Shown here one piece after another: positions 46,013 to 53,992 of a stretch of DNA of 64,000 nt (positions are counted from its first letter, which is position 1; each line of letters begins with the position of its first letter). Made by a program: the position numbers and the translations under genes. The notes beneath the pieces are model-generated. The model was not told where the DNA came from, searched no databases, and saw only the letters and a program-made list of their open reading frames with translations. The DNA is taken from assembly GCA_964484265.1 (NCBI GenBank), contig CAZAFH010000030.1:1-64000 (forward strand), in the 5' to 3' direction. The stretch comes from SIAQ01 sp964484265. Its GTDB lineage: Bacteria; Planctomycetota; Planctomycetia; Gemmatales; Gemmataceae.

Positions 46013-47455
46013 ATGGCCGACGAAGCCGTCACTCTCCCGAAACTGACTCCCGAGCAGCGGCGCGCCGCCGCCGGGCAGTACGAGCGCGCCAATCAGGTGA
46101 TCCAGAGCGGCGATCATGATTACGGTCTACAATTGCTGCTGACCTGTTGCAAGATCGATCCGGCCAATCTCATCTATCGCAAGGCGCTGCGGCAAGCCCA
46201 ACGCGCCAAGTACAAAGACAACGAGACCGGCCAATCGCTCGCCTACTTTTGGTCCTTCTTCACCCGCATGAAGCTCAAACGCGCCATCCTGCGCGGCGAC
46301 AACGAGGAAGCGCTCGTCCAGGCCGAACTGGTGTTCATGCGCAACCCGTGGGACCTCTCCGCGCACCTCGAAATGGCTCGGGCTTTCGAGAACCTCGGCT
46401 GGCACGACCACGCTCTTTGGACGCTCGAGCAAGTTCGTCCGCAACATCCCGACGATCCCAAAGTGAATCGCCCGCTCGCCCGCCTCTACGAACGGCGCGG
46501 CAACTTCAAGCACGCCATCGCGCTTTGGGAACTCGTCCGCCGGGCGGCGCCCGACGATGTCGAGGCCCAGCGCAAAGGCAAGGATTTGGCCGCCAGCGAC
46601 ACCATCGCCAAGGGGCGTTACGAGCAAGCCGTCAAGGGCGAAGCGCCGTCGTCGGTCGTGAGGCCTGAAGGCGAAACTTCCGGCGAGCACGCGGCACTCG
46701 ATCAAACCGAAGCCGAGCGAAAGAAAGGCGACCGCTACCCGCGAGAAATCGCCAACTTGATGGAGAAGATCAAGGTAAATCCCAAGGCCGCTCACGGGTA
46801 TTTGCACGTTGCCGAGGTGTACAAAAAATCCGATCAGTACGACAAGGCGAAGGACATTCTGGAGCAGGCGCTCATCGCGACGAACAATCATTTCGACGTC
46901 ACGCAGGCGCTCTTCGATCTGGATACCGACGTACTCCGTCATGACAAGGAAACCACGGAGAATCAACTACGTGAAAATCCCGATGACGCCGATCTGCTGA
47001 AACTTCGCGATCGGCAAGCCAAAGAGATCAGCACGCGCGAGCTGGAATACTGGCGCCGGCGTTCCGATCGATTCCCGACCGATAGCGAAGCACGCTTCGA
47101 GATGGGCCTGCGCCTGCTGCGCGTCGGCCAACTCGACGAGGCGATCAAAGAGCTTCAGGGCGTGCGCAATGATCCACGCCACCACGGCAAGGCGCTTTTC
47201 TACCTCGGCTTGTGCTTCAAGGCACGCAACAACTGGCGGCTGGCCCAGCGCAATCTCGAAGAGGCGCTGCAACACCTCAAGACCAGCGACGGCATGCTCC
47301 GCAAGGAAGCCATCTTCCTGCTCGCTTCCGGGCTGGCCGACACCGGTGAACTCGATCGCGCGATCGATTTGGGCTGCGAACTCGCCAATCTTGACTATAG
47401 CTACAAAAACATCGGCGAACTCGTCGAATCCTGGCAACTCAAGATGAAGAAGTAA
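46013..47455 (+). CDS. Tetratricopeptide-repeat protein (480 aa)
   Basis: Helical repeat protein with TPR units, for example NPWDLSAHLEMARAFENLGWHDHALWTLEQV, DPKVNRPLARLYERRGNFKHAIALWELV, GYLHVAEVYKKSDQYDKAKDILEQAL and ARFEMGLRLLRVGQLDEAIKELQGV. There is no signal peptide or membrane segment, so it is probably cytosolic and acts as a protein-binding scaffold. The conserved opening (LTPEQRRAAAGQYERANQVIQSGDHDYGLQLLL) looks like a planctomycete-specific group. The ATG at 46013 has no clear ribosome-binding site. No partner can be named. Confidence 0.85.
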   Translation: MADEAVTLPKLTPEQRRAAAGQYERANQVIQSGDHDYGLQLLLTCCKIDPANLIYRKALRQAQRAKYKDNETGQSLAYFWSFFTRMKLKRAILRGDNEEALVQAELVFMRNPWDLSAHLEMARAFENLGWHDHALWTLEQVRPQHPDDPKVNRPLARLYERRGNFKHAIALWELVRRAAPDDVEAQRKGKDLAASDTIAKGRYEQAVKGEAPSSVVRPEGETSGEHAALDQTEAERKKGDRYPREIANLMEKIKVNPKAAHGYLHVAEVYKKSDQYDKAKDILEQALIATNNHFDVTQALFDLDTDVLRHDKETTENQLRENPDDADLLKLRDRQAKEISTRELEYWRRRSDRFPTDSEARFEMGLRLLRVGQLDEAIKELQGVRNDPRHHGKALFYLGLCFKARNNWRLAQRNLEEALQHLKTSDGMLRKEAIFLLASGLADTGELDRAIDLGCELANLDYSYKNIGELVESWQLKMKK

Positions 47456-48008
47456 GGTTCTAATGCCAAGCCCGAACGCCACACACACGTGCACACTTTG
47501 AACGGCAAAGCCAAAATGAAAAGCAATTGGCGTATCCTGTCGGTACGGACGTTGCCTCTCTGTTCTCTTGGCGAAACCTATGGATAGCAAGCTTCCCGCC
47601 AGAAGGGCGAAGATTTGGAATTCTCAGAGTTTGGATTTTTTTGAAGACCGTAGAAACGACGGCCCAGATACGGAAAATAAGGTCCGCAAACATATCTTTT
47701 TCGATGCCCCAATTGATAAGAGGTGTTTCTGAAGCTCGCTTCACTCTTGAGAGTCGCCTCGCCGTCTTCATGCTTCGGGATGGCACGAACATCGTCTGGG
47801 AGCCGCCGAAGGTGTGACGGTCGACGATTAGGACCAATTAAATGCAGGTATTATTTCGTAATAATAGACCTTTTCCAGTGCCAATATATTTTCTTTTTGC
47901 TATTGCGAGCGTAACTACGCCCCATGTTTTTCTCGTACATTATGGTGGGTGATTACAGAACATTGCCCCGAATTTCTCTCGGTACTCAAGTTTAGAAAGG
48001 CGCATTCC
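47456..48008. other. Lower-GC intergenic region, no supported gene
   Basis: About 550 bp after the TPR gene. Opposing frames of 96 and 125 codons overlap at 47460-47837; neither has a ribosome-binding site or recognisable domain. The composition differs from the flanking genes. It could contain decayed foreign DNA. Confidence 0.4.
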
Positions 48009-48497
48009 ATGTCTGTTAAAGTTGGCGTGTGGATTGACCATATGAAGGCCATTCTGGTCGTTGTTACGGGTTCGAGCAAAACCGTCAAGAAGATTGCCTC
48101 TGGCATCGAAAAACCGGTTCGGACCAGGTCGAGCCATACCTATTCGCCTAATGATTTTGTGGCGGAGGATCGGCTCGAGCGAAAATTCAATAGCCAACTC
48201 AAGACCTTCTTTGACGAGGTCATCGACAATCTTGGCGGGGCCGAGGCGGTTCTGATACTTGGCCCTGGCGAGGCCAAGGGAGAGCTGCATAAGCGACTCA
48301 ACAGCAAAAAAATCCGCGGACTTTCGGTAGAAGTGGAAGCAGCAGACAAGATGACGGATCGCCAGCTGGCGGCGGCAATCGTGAAGCATTTCGCTGCCGT
48401 TCCCGAAAAGGCCACCACTGCCCCAAAAAAAGCGGCTCCAAGAAAAAAGCCAACGAAACCCAGCGCCGCAAAGCCACAGAAGAAATCCGGCAAGTAA
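48009..48497 (+). CDS. eRF1-like/'translational machinery' family protein with Lys-rich tail (162 aa)
   Basis: The core (residues ~3-125) has VKVGVWIDHMKAILVVV, a basic and serine linker, and GGAEAVLILGPGEAKGELHKRLNSKKI, then EVEAADKMTDRQLAAAIVKHF. This is the pattern of small bacterial proteins related to the C-terminal (third) domain of archaeal/eukaryotic release factor eRF1, with the signature WxDH near the start and GPGxAK later. The last ~35 residues (KKAAPRKKPTKPSAAKPQKK) are a basic, disordered tail that could bind nucleic acid. The start chosen is ATG 48009; an upstream extension is not supported. Function is unproven. Confidence 0.75.
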   Translation: MSVKVGVWIDHMKAILVVVTGSSKTVKKIASGIEKPVRTRSSHTYSPNDFVAEDRLERKFNSQLKTFFDEVIDNLGGAEAVLILGPGEAKGELHKRLNSKKIRGLSVEVEAADKMTDRQLAAAIVKHFAAVPEKATTAPKKAAPRKKPTKPSAAKPQKKSGK

Positions 48498-48564
48498 CGT
48501 AATTCATGGTGATTCGGTCCTTGGATACATGCCGTGAATGATGACCGTTTGGACGAGGCAGATC

Positions 48565-49790
48565 ATGCTGGAATCCACACCAAGTACAACTTCTGAACCG
48601 GACAAGCCACTGCCTCGCAGTGTGAAAGTGGTAGGATGGGCGAGCCTCTTGAACGACACCGCGAGCGAGATGATTTTTCCGCTCTTGCCGCACTTCCTGA
48701 TTACTGTGCTGATGGGAAATCGCTTCCACCTCGGTGTGATTGAAGGGATAGCGGATTCGGTCGCCAGTTTCGTGAAACTATGGTCTGGCGATCAATCCGA
48801 TCATGCAGATCGGCGAAAGAACTTTATCGTTTTCGTATACTCGGTGCCAGCTTTGGTCCGCCCATTCATCGCGATGATCGTCGCTCCGTGGCAGCTTTTT
48901 GCCATTCGGATCTTAGATCGCATTGGTAAAGGAGTGCGCAGTGCGCCTAGAGACGCTCTGATCGCCGACTCAACGGATGAATCGGTGCGAGGTCGAGCGT
49001 TCGGATTTCAGAGGGCGATGGATAATCTCGGCGCAGCAATTGGTCCACTTTTCGCCGCTGCCTTTCTCTGGATTTGGCCCGGAGAGCTCCGGACGCTTTT
49101 TTTTCTTGCTTTCGTTCCAGGATTGTTGGTTGTCGTTTTTCTGGTTATTGGCTTGCAGGAGAAAGCGACCACCCGGACGCCGCACGAGCCATTTCGTTTG
49201 ACGCTCATTCCTTTAGGCAAAGGTTTCCGGATCTACCTTGTCGCGCTGGTTTTTTTCACACTTGCTAATTCAAGCGACGCTTTTTTACTGGTTCGAGCCG
49301 CGGAGCTTGGCGTCGCTCCCATGGTGCTGCCGTTGCTTTGGTGTGCCTGTCACGTCGTCAAGAGTACGAGTAACATCATTATGGGCGAAGTCGTGGACCG
49401 ATTTGGATCTCGGCCTGCTCTTTTTTTGGCTGGTTATTCTACGCGGGCGTTTATTCAAGATTCGGCTTGGCGTCGGCGACGTGGGAGATCTGGGCCTTGT
49501 TCATCGCTTATGGCGTCGCTTGCGGTCTGATCGAGCTTGCGGAACGGGCGCTGGTGGCGCATCTGGTGGGATCCGAGCGAAAGGGACTTGCCTATGGTTG
49601 GTTCAATTTCGCGATTGGCATATTCACACTGCCGTCGAGCCTGATTTTCGGGGCATTGTATCAATACCAAGAGCCTGGCGTTGCTTTTGCCTGGGGAACC
49701 ACGATGGCGATCGTCAGTTCTCTCCTACTGCTCGGAGTGGGAACAAGACCGCTCGAAAAACGGCATGACGATCCATCTTTCGGCAAGTAA
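48565..49790 (+). pseudogene. MFS transporter, frameshifted at a T7 run
   Basis: Major facilitator with VGWASLLNDTASEMIFPLLPHFL, DRIGKGVRSAPRDALIADST and RGRAFGFQRAMDNLGAAIGPL, the pattern of MFS families often annotated as multidrug or nickel/metal exporters. The start used is ATG 48565 with GAGG six bases upstream. The frame reads RPALFLAG and then leaves the fold after seven Ts at 49421-49427, ending at 49530. The correct continuation (GWLFYAGVYSRFGLASATWEIWALFIAYGVACGL...) is in another frame and runs to 49790. One extra T would rejoin them as RPALFFGWLFYAG. This could be an inactivating mutation, a phase-variable tract, or a base-calling error. Confidence 0.85.
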
Positions 49791-49829
49791 AACGAAAAAC
49801 ACTTGTAGTGATGTTGCGTAACTGTAATT

Positions 49830-49893
49830 CATCTCGCAGAGCGAGATGGCTACGATGATCACCATAGGCTTCACGCTCCGCGTGACGCATTTC
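49830..49893. repeat. Two adjacent leader hairpins, incl. TAGGCTTCACGC-TCC-GCGTGACG type
   Basis: CATCTCGC/GCGAGATG (49830-49848, 3-nt loop) is followed by TCACGC/GCGTGA (49871-49885, 3-nt loop). The second matches, with its flanks, the copy at 39890-39920. Both are just upstream of the ThDP alpha-subunit start. Confidence 0.7.
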
Positions 49894-49917
49894 GCGCTAA
49901 ATATCGAGGCTTCCGCC

Positions 49918-50400
49918 ATGCTCGATGGTCCGTCCGTAGTTGCTGCTCTGGAGCGCGTCGGAGTCACGCATGTCGTCTGGATTCCCGACAGCGAGCTCGG
50001 CACGTGGGAATCGGCACTGCGTACTTCCAGCAAGCTCAGCCTCGTGCGTGTTTGTCGAGAGGGTGAAGCGTTTACACTCGCGGCGGGATTGCACCTTGGC
50101 GGCAAGAAGCCGATCGTCATGGTCCAGTGCACGGGACTCTTCGAGGCCGGCGATGCATTGCGAAATGTCGTCCACGATATGAAGCTGCCGATCTTTTTCG
50201 TCGTCGGCATCCGCAGCTGGTACTTGCAGCAAAAAGGCGCGACCGCGGACACGTGTCCGGTCTTCGCCGAACCGATCGTCAACACCTGGCAGATCCCATA
50301 TCGCCTCCTCACCAATCAACACACGGCAGACGATCTCGCCTCGGCCTATCTGGAAGCACACGAGGCCGGTCGGTCCGGCTGCGTGCTTATCGCGGAGTGA
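49918..50400 (+). CDS. ThDP-dependent decarboxylase, alpha/PYR subunit, ComD-like (160 aa)
   Basis: Stand-alone pyrimidine-binding domain of a thiamine-diphosphate enzyme. VVAALERVGVTHVVWIPDSELGTW is the usual first strand-helix, VCREGEAFTLAAGLHLGGKKPIVMVQCTG contains the Glu that activates ThDP, and FFVVGIRSWYLQQKG follows. Length matches the ComD alpha subunit of sulfopyruvate decarboxylase (about 170 aa). The ATG at 49918 has GAGG seven bases upstream. The beta-subunit gene starts five bases after its stop. Phosphonopyruvate or other 2-oxoacid decarboxylase is equally possible. Two small hairpins lie in the leader. Confidence 0.82.
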   Translation: MLDGPSVVAALERVGVTHVVWIPDSELGTWESALRTSSKLSLVRVCREGEAFTLAAGLHLGGKKPIVMVQCTGLFEAGDALRNVVHDMKLPIFFVVGIRSWYLQQKGATADTCPVFAEPIVNTWQIPYRLLTNQHTADDLASAYLEAHEAGRSGCVLIAE

Positions 50401-50405
50401 TTGCC

Positions 50406-50975
50406 ATGCGGATGACTCAACGCCAGGCTCTGGAAGTACTGTTGCCGCTGCGAGGCGATCGCATCGTGGTGACGACGATGTCGTCCGCAGGCATTTGGCC
50501 GACACTGTCGCAGTCGCCGCTCGATTTCGCTTACATTCCGTCGGCGATGGGCCACGCGCCGAGCCTGGGTCTGGGATTGGCGATGGCGCAAAACGAACGC
50601 GGCGTCATCGTCGTCAACGGCGACGGCTGCCAGCTGATGAGCCTGGGAAACCTGGCAACGCTCGCGCAACAGCCCGCGAACATCGTCGTAATCGTGCTCG
50701 ATAACGGCCAATACGAAGTGACGGGCGGTCAACCGCACGCCGGCGCCGGCCGGATCGACTACGCCGCCGTCGCCCGTGCCGTCGGCATAGAGCGGACCTA
50801 CACGTTCACCGACCTTGTCGCCTGGCAAGCCGGCGCGGCGGCTGCGCTTGCGGGGCCAGGCCCGGTCGTCATCGATCTGAAGGTTGAAGCACTGCCCAAC
50901 CAGAAGACGCCCAAGCCGCCGCGCCCCATGGCAGAACAAATCCAACGGCTGCGGACGGCTCTGCATGTTGAGTGA
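50406..50975 (+). CDS. ThDP-dependent decarboxylase, beta/PP subunit, ComE-like (189 aa)
   Basis: Pyrophosphate-binding domain with the ThDP/Mg motif GDGCQLMSLGNLATLAQQPANIVVIVLDN, followed by GQYEVTGGQ. YIPSAMGHAPSLGLGLAMAQ precedes it. Length fits ComE of sulfopyruvate decarboxylase (about 188 aa). Together with the preceding gene it would form an alpha-beta heteromer with the cofactor at the interface. The ATG at 50406 has GGAG overlapping the alpha stop, so translation is coupled. No coenzyme M or sulfonate genes are nearby, so the substrate remains open. Confidence 0.83.
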   Translation: MRMTQRQALEVLLPLRGDRIVVTTMSSAGIWPTLSQSPLDFAYIPSAMGHAPSLGLGLAMAQNERGVIVVNGDGCQLMSLGNLATLAQQPANIVVIVLDNGQYEVTGGQPHAGAGRIDYAAVARAVGIERTYTFTDLVAWQAGAAAALAGPGPVVIDLKVEALPNQKTPKPPRPMAEQIQRLRTALHVE

Positions 50976-51089
50976 ACTGTACGATTCGTTAATCTTAATC
51001 TGACCTATATTGCCCAATCAATATATCCGATATATTTACTACAAAACAACTTATATTATCTATTTTACGCAAACATACCAAATTCTCAA

Positions 51090-51117
51090 TTGACCTGGCT
51101 TGGTTAACGGTTATCAT
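51090..51117 (+). promoter_or_regulatory. Sigma-70-type promoter for the MarR gene
   Basis: TTGACC (51090-51095), a 16-nt spacer and TATCAT (51112-51117), each one mismatch from consensus. It lies about 100 nt before the MarR ATG in a markedly AT-rich intergenic stretch. Confidence 0.6.
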
Positions 51118-51215
51118 TGTGGTAGTGAATCAATGTAACTTCAATCGCAGCGTCTCGCCTCACGCTATTCCCGCGCAGGTGAGGTTCTTGGGATGCAGCG
51201 ACGGAAAGCACTTTC

Positions 51216-51665
51216 ATGGCCACAGGTATTAGTCACCGCGTTGAGGACATTGCGCAGGAACTGTTTCAAGTGGTAACGCAAATTTGCTTATCCACACTTC
51301 GCGGCCGGCGCCGCCTGGGCGACCTCAAGGAGGTCGAGTTCCTGACTTTGTCGCTCCTGCAAGAACACGGCACGATGATCGTCGGCGACATTCAGCGCAT
51401 CCTTGGCGTGCTTCCGGCGCAGATGTCCCGCGTCATTCGCTCGCTTGAGAATCGCGAACGGCCGCTCATCGAGTGCCGAATCAACACGCGCGACAAGCGC
51501 AAGATCGATGTCGATCTCACGATAAACGGCGAGAAGGCACTGGTCGATTATCAGACCAAGCGCGTGGGCCGAATCGTTGAACAGCTGGCCGATCTATCGG
51601 ACGAGGATCAAGAGGATTTGATTCGTTCGCTCAACAAGCTTCACAATTTGCTCGAAACGCGTTAA
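51216..51665 (+). CDS. MarR-family transcriptional regulator (149 aa)
   Basis: Winged-helix dimer regulator. The N-terminal dimerisation helix is HRVEDIAQELFQVVTQICLST. The wHTH (residues ~38-95) has VEFLTLSLLQEHGTMIVGDIQRILGVLPAQMSRVIRSLENR, with a wing at INTRDKRKIDVDLT. C-terminal helix: VGRIVEQLADLSDEDQEDLIRSLNKLHNLLE. A good sigma-70-type promoter lies about 100 nt upstream. The target may be itself or its neighbours (ThDP decarboxylase upstream, HAD gene downstream). No ligand can be named. Confidence 0.88.
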   Translation: MATGISHRVEDIAQELFQVVTQICLSTLRGRRRLGDLKEVEFLTLSLLQEHGTMIVGDIQRILGVLPAQMSRVIRSLENRERPLIECRINTRDKRKIDVDLTINGEKALVDYQTKRVGRIVEQLADLSDEDQEDLIRSLNKLHNLLETR

Positions 51666-52023
51666 CATTTCGCGGCCCGGAGATTTCGGAATCTTAATCT
51701 CGGCCTTTGAAAAAAGGGGCCGAGTTGCCTGAATTTTTGGCAGATTTGCTTGAGTGACGAGCGATCCAGATGCGATCGCTCTTTTCGTTTTTATTCCCAA
51801 GTTCGTGCTGGCAAGTCACTTGACTATCGACGCCCGTATCGCGCAGGGTCGATGGCATCGTCTTTGCTCAGAGATGAATTCCTTGCGTCGAAAACTTCGC
51901 GCATTTCTCTCCACGTTTTCTCCCGAACGTTTTTCAACATTGTTTACTGTGAAGCGAGTCGCCTCGGGGCGTTGCCGATTTTTTCGGTTGACGTCGATTG
52001 TTTTTTCTGAGGGAGAGAAAGAA
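51666..52023. other. Region between the MarR and HAD genes
   Basis: About 360 bp. The HAD reading frame is open back to 51754, but that part (PERFSTLFTVKRVASGRCRFFRL) has no HAD-like sequence and a strong ribosome-binding site lies just before 52024. I treat it as non-coding leader, with an upstream extension possible. Confidence 0.45.
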
Positions 52024-52884
52024 GTGAAACACGGCTACTTGATCGACATGGACGGCGTCCTTTATCGCGGCCACGAGCTTATTCGCGGCGCGGACACCTT
52101 TATCCACGAACTGCGCGTTCGCGGAATTCCGTTTCGCCTGCTCACCAACAACAGCCAACGCACACGGCGAGACATCGCCACCAAGCTCGCCCGGCTTGGA
52201 ATCGAAGTCGAGGAGGAACACGTCTTTACCAGTGCCATGGCGACGGCGCGGTTCCTGGCCTTGCAAAAGCCCGGCGGCACCGCGTTCGTGATCGGCGAAG
52301 GCGGACTGCACACCGCGCTGCACGCCAACGGCTACTCCATCGTCGATCGCGATCCGGATTACGTCGTCGTCGGCGAAGGCCGAACGTTCAATCTCGAACT
52401 GGTTGAATCAGCGGTGCGCATGATCCACGCCGGCGCCAAGCTGATCGCAACGAACATGGATCCGAACTGCCCTACGGAAAACAGCATCCGCCCCGGTTGC
52501 GGCGCCATGGTCGCCATGCTCGAAACCGCCACTGGCGTCTCCGCGTTCTCCGTGGGCAAGCCAAGCCCGATCATGATGCGAGCCGCGCGGAAAGAGATTG
52601 GACTCTCCACCGATGAAACCGCCATGATCGGCGACACGATGGAGACTGATATCCTCGGCGGCGTGCAACTGGGGTATCACACGATCCTCGTGCTCTCGGG
52701 TGGAACGAAAAAGGAAGACATTTCCCGCTATACCTATCGCCCGGAAATCGTCGTCGATTCGCTCGCGGAATATGCCGAGAAATTGATCGCCAACGACGGC
52801 AACCCGCCCTGGCAGAAGCGCGCCGTCGCGTCGTCGCTCAGGATCAACGACCGACTCCGCGACTCGGCACGCGTCATGGTGTGA
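52024..52884 (+). CDS. HAD-IIA phosphatase, NagD-like (286 aa)
   Basis: Cytosolic HAD superfamily hydrolase. Motif I is YLIDMDGVLYRG, motif II FRLLTNNSQRT, motif III lysine VGKPSP, motif IV IGDTMETDILGG. A C2B-type cap lies between motifs II and III, all as in NagD/phosphoglycolate-phosphatase-like proteins. The start is GTG at 52024, with GGGAGAG about eight bases upstream. The substrate is not determinable. An inverted repeat separates its stop from the convergent RluA-type gene. Confidence 0.87.
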   Translation: MKHGYLIDMDGVLYRGHELIRGADTFIHELRVRGIPFRLLTNNSQRTRRDIATKLARLGIEVEEEHVFTSAMATARFLALQKPGGTAFVIGEGGLHTALHANGYSIVDRDPDYVVVGEGRTFNLELVESAVRMIHAGAKLIATNMDPNCPTENSIRPGCGAMVAMLETATGVSAFSVGKPSPIMMRAARKEIGLSTDETAMIGDTMETDILGGVQLGYHTILVLSGGTKKEDISRYTYRPEIVVDSLAEYAEKLIANDGNPPWQKRAVASSLRINDRLRDSARVMV

Positions 52885-52894
52885 CGCAATTTTC

Positions 52895-52972
52895 GGCGAG
52901 CCTAGCCGCGTAAGCGGCAGGCTGAATTTGCAATCGTATGCTCAACCTGCCGCTTACGCGGCTAGGCTCGCC
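52895..52972. repeat. Inverted pair of GGCGAGCCTAGCCGCGTAAG repeats
   Basis: The left arm 52895-52926 and right arm 52942-52972 are reverse complements with a ~15-nt loop, between convergent HAD and RluA-type genes. The right arm reaches into the RluA-type gene and provides its TAG stop at 52962-52964. A solo relative follows lpxA at 44144. Confidence 0.88.
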
Positions 52973-53948
52973 CGATGTCTCTTCCCGTCGCGCGCAATCC
53001 TTCGACAATCTCACGCATGTCCTCTGGCAAGTCGGCGGTCCATTCCATGCGTTTGCCCGTTGCTGGGTGATCGAACGCCAGGTATGCGGCGTGCAGCAGC
53101 GGGCGCTTGGCTTTGCTTGTGTCGGGATACGGCTTGCCGTGCGGCGGGCGATCGTAGATGCGCTCGCCGCACAGCGGGGTCCCCGCTTCGCCCAGGTGGA
53201 TACGGACCTGATGGGTGCGGCCTGTATCAAGCTCGCATTCGACGAGCGCCGAGTCGCTGAACGGCTCGACGACGCGGACATGGGTCACCGCATGTTGGCC
53301 ATCCGCCTTCGCGCCGCTGCCGCGCCTTCCGTCGCCTCGATCGCCGACGAGGTAAGACTCGATGCGAGCGTCAACCGCTTGACCCCGGACGAGGGCAAGA
53401 TACTTGCGCGCCGTCGTCTTGGCGCGGAACTGTTTGCCAAGATGGCTCTCCGCGCTCGGCGTGCAGGCGAGCACGACGAGGCCGCTTGTTTCCTTGTCGA
53501 TGCGATGGACAGCGCGAATGCGCCCTTTTAGTCGGACACCTTCTGCCGCGAGCACTTTTGGCAATAGATCGACGAGCGTCGGCGGGAGGAACTGCCTGGC
53601 GCGTCGGCCCATCTCCTTGACCTCATCGGCGTGGCGAACCGTCGTCAGACCGGCCGGCTTTTCGACGACCACGATCTCTGCATCGCGATACCTTACGACG
53701 ATCCCGGACGCCAGCGCGGGCAGCGGTTCCGTCTTTGCCGAGGAAACGGGTTGTGCGAATTCGATGCGTTCTCCGAGTTTCATTCGGCGATTCGCGTTTC
53801 TGCACGGGATGCCGTTGATGCGAGCTTTGCCGGAGCGGATCATCCGAATTGCTTCCTCGCGTTTGAGGCGGCGTGCTTGCACGATCGCATCGAGCAAGGA
53901 GCGTCCGGCGAGTTGCTGGCCAATTCCAATAGTGACGGACCCTTTCAT
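52962..53948 (-). CDS. RluA-family pseudouridine synthase (328 aa)
   Basis: RNA uridine-to-pseudouridine isomerase. An S4-type RNA-binding segment is at the N-terminus (ARRLKREEAIRMIRSGKARINGIPCRNANRRMKLGERIEF). The catalytic domain has the motif HRIDKETSG with its catalytic Asp, then ARKYLALVRG, ECELDTGRTHQVRIHLGEAGTPLCGERIY and RPLLHAAYLAFDHP. Target (23S or tRNA) cannot be set. The last residues (GRA, TAG stop) are encoded inside a palindromic repeat. A TATAAT lies only 7 nt before the ATG on the coding strand, which would suit a leaderless transcript. Confidence 0.9.
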   Translation of the reverse strand: MKGSVTIGIGQQLAGRSLLDAIVQARRLKREEAIRMIRSGKARINGIPCRNANRRMKLGERIEFAQPVSSAKTEPLPALASGIVVRYRDAEIVVVEKPAGLTTVRHADEVKEMGRRARQFLPPTLVDLLPKVLAAEGVRLKGRIRAVHRIDKETSGLVVLACTPSAESHLGKQFRAKTTARKYLALVRGQAVDARIESYLVGDRGDGRRGSGAKADGQHAVTHVRVVEPFSDSALVECELDTGRTHQVRIHLGEAGTPLCGERIYDRPPHGKPYPDTSKAKRPLLHAAYLAFDHPATGKRMEWTADLPEDMREIVEGLRATGRDIGRA

Positions 53949-53992
53949 GCCGATGATTATACAAACCTTCTCCAGGCCGCACCGTCACCACC

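Noticed and set aside
47460..47837. Minus-strand 125-codon frame after the TPR gene
   Set aside because: No recognisable family or start signal; an opposing frame of similar quality exists.
51754..52023. N-terminal extension of the HAD phosphatase
   Set aside because: The extension does not resemble HAD proteins and a strong ribosome-binding site precedes GTG 52024.
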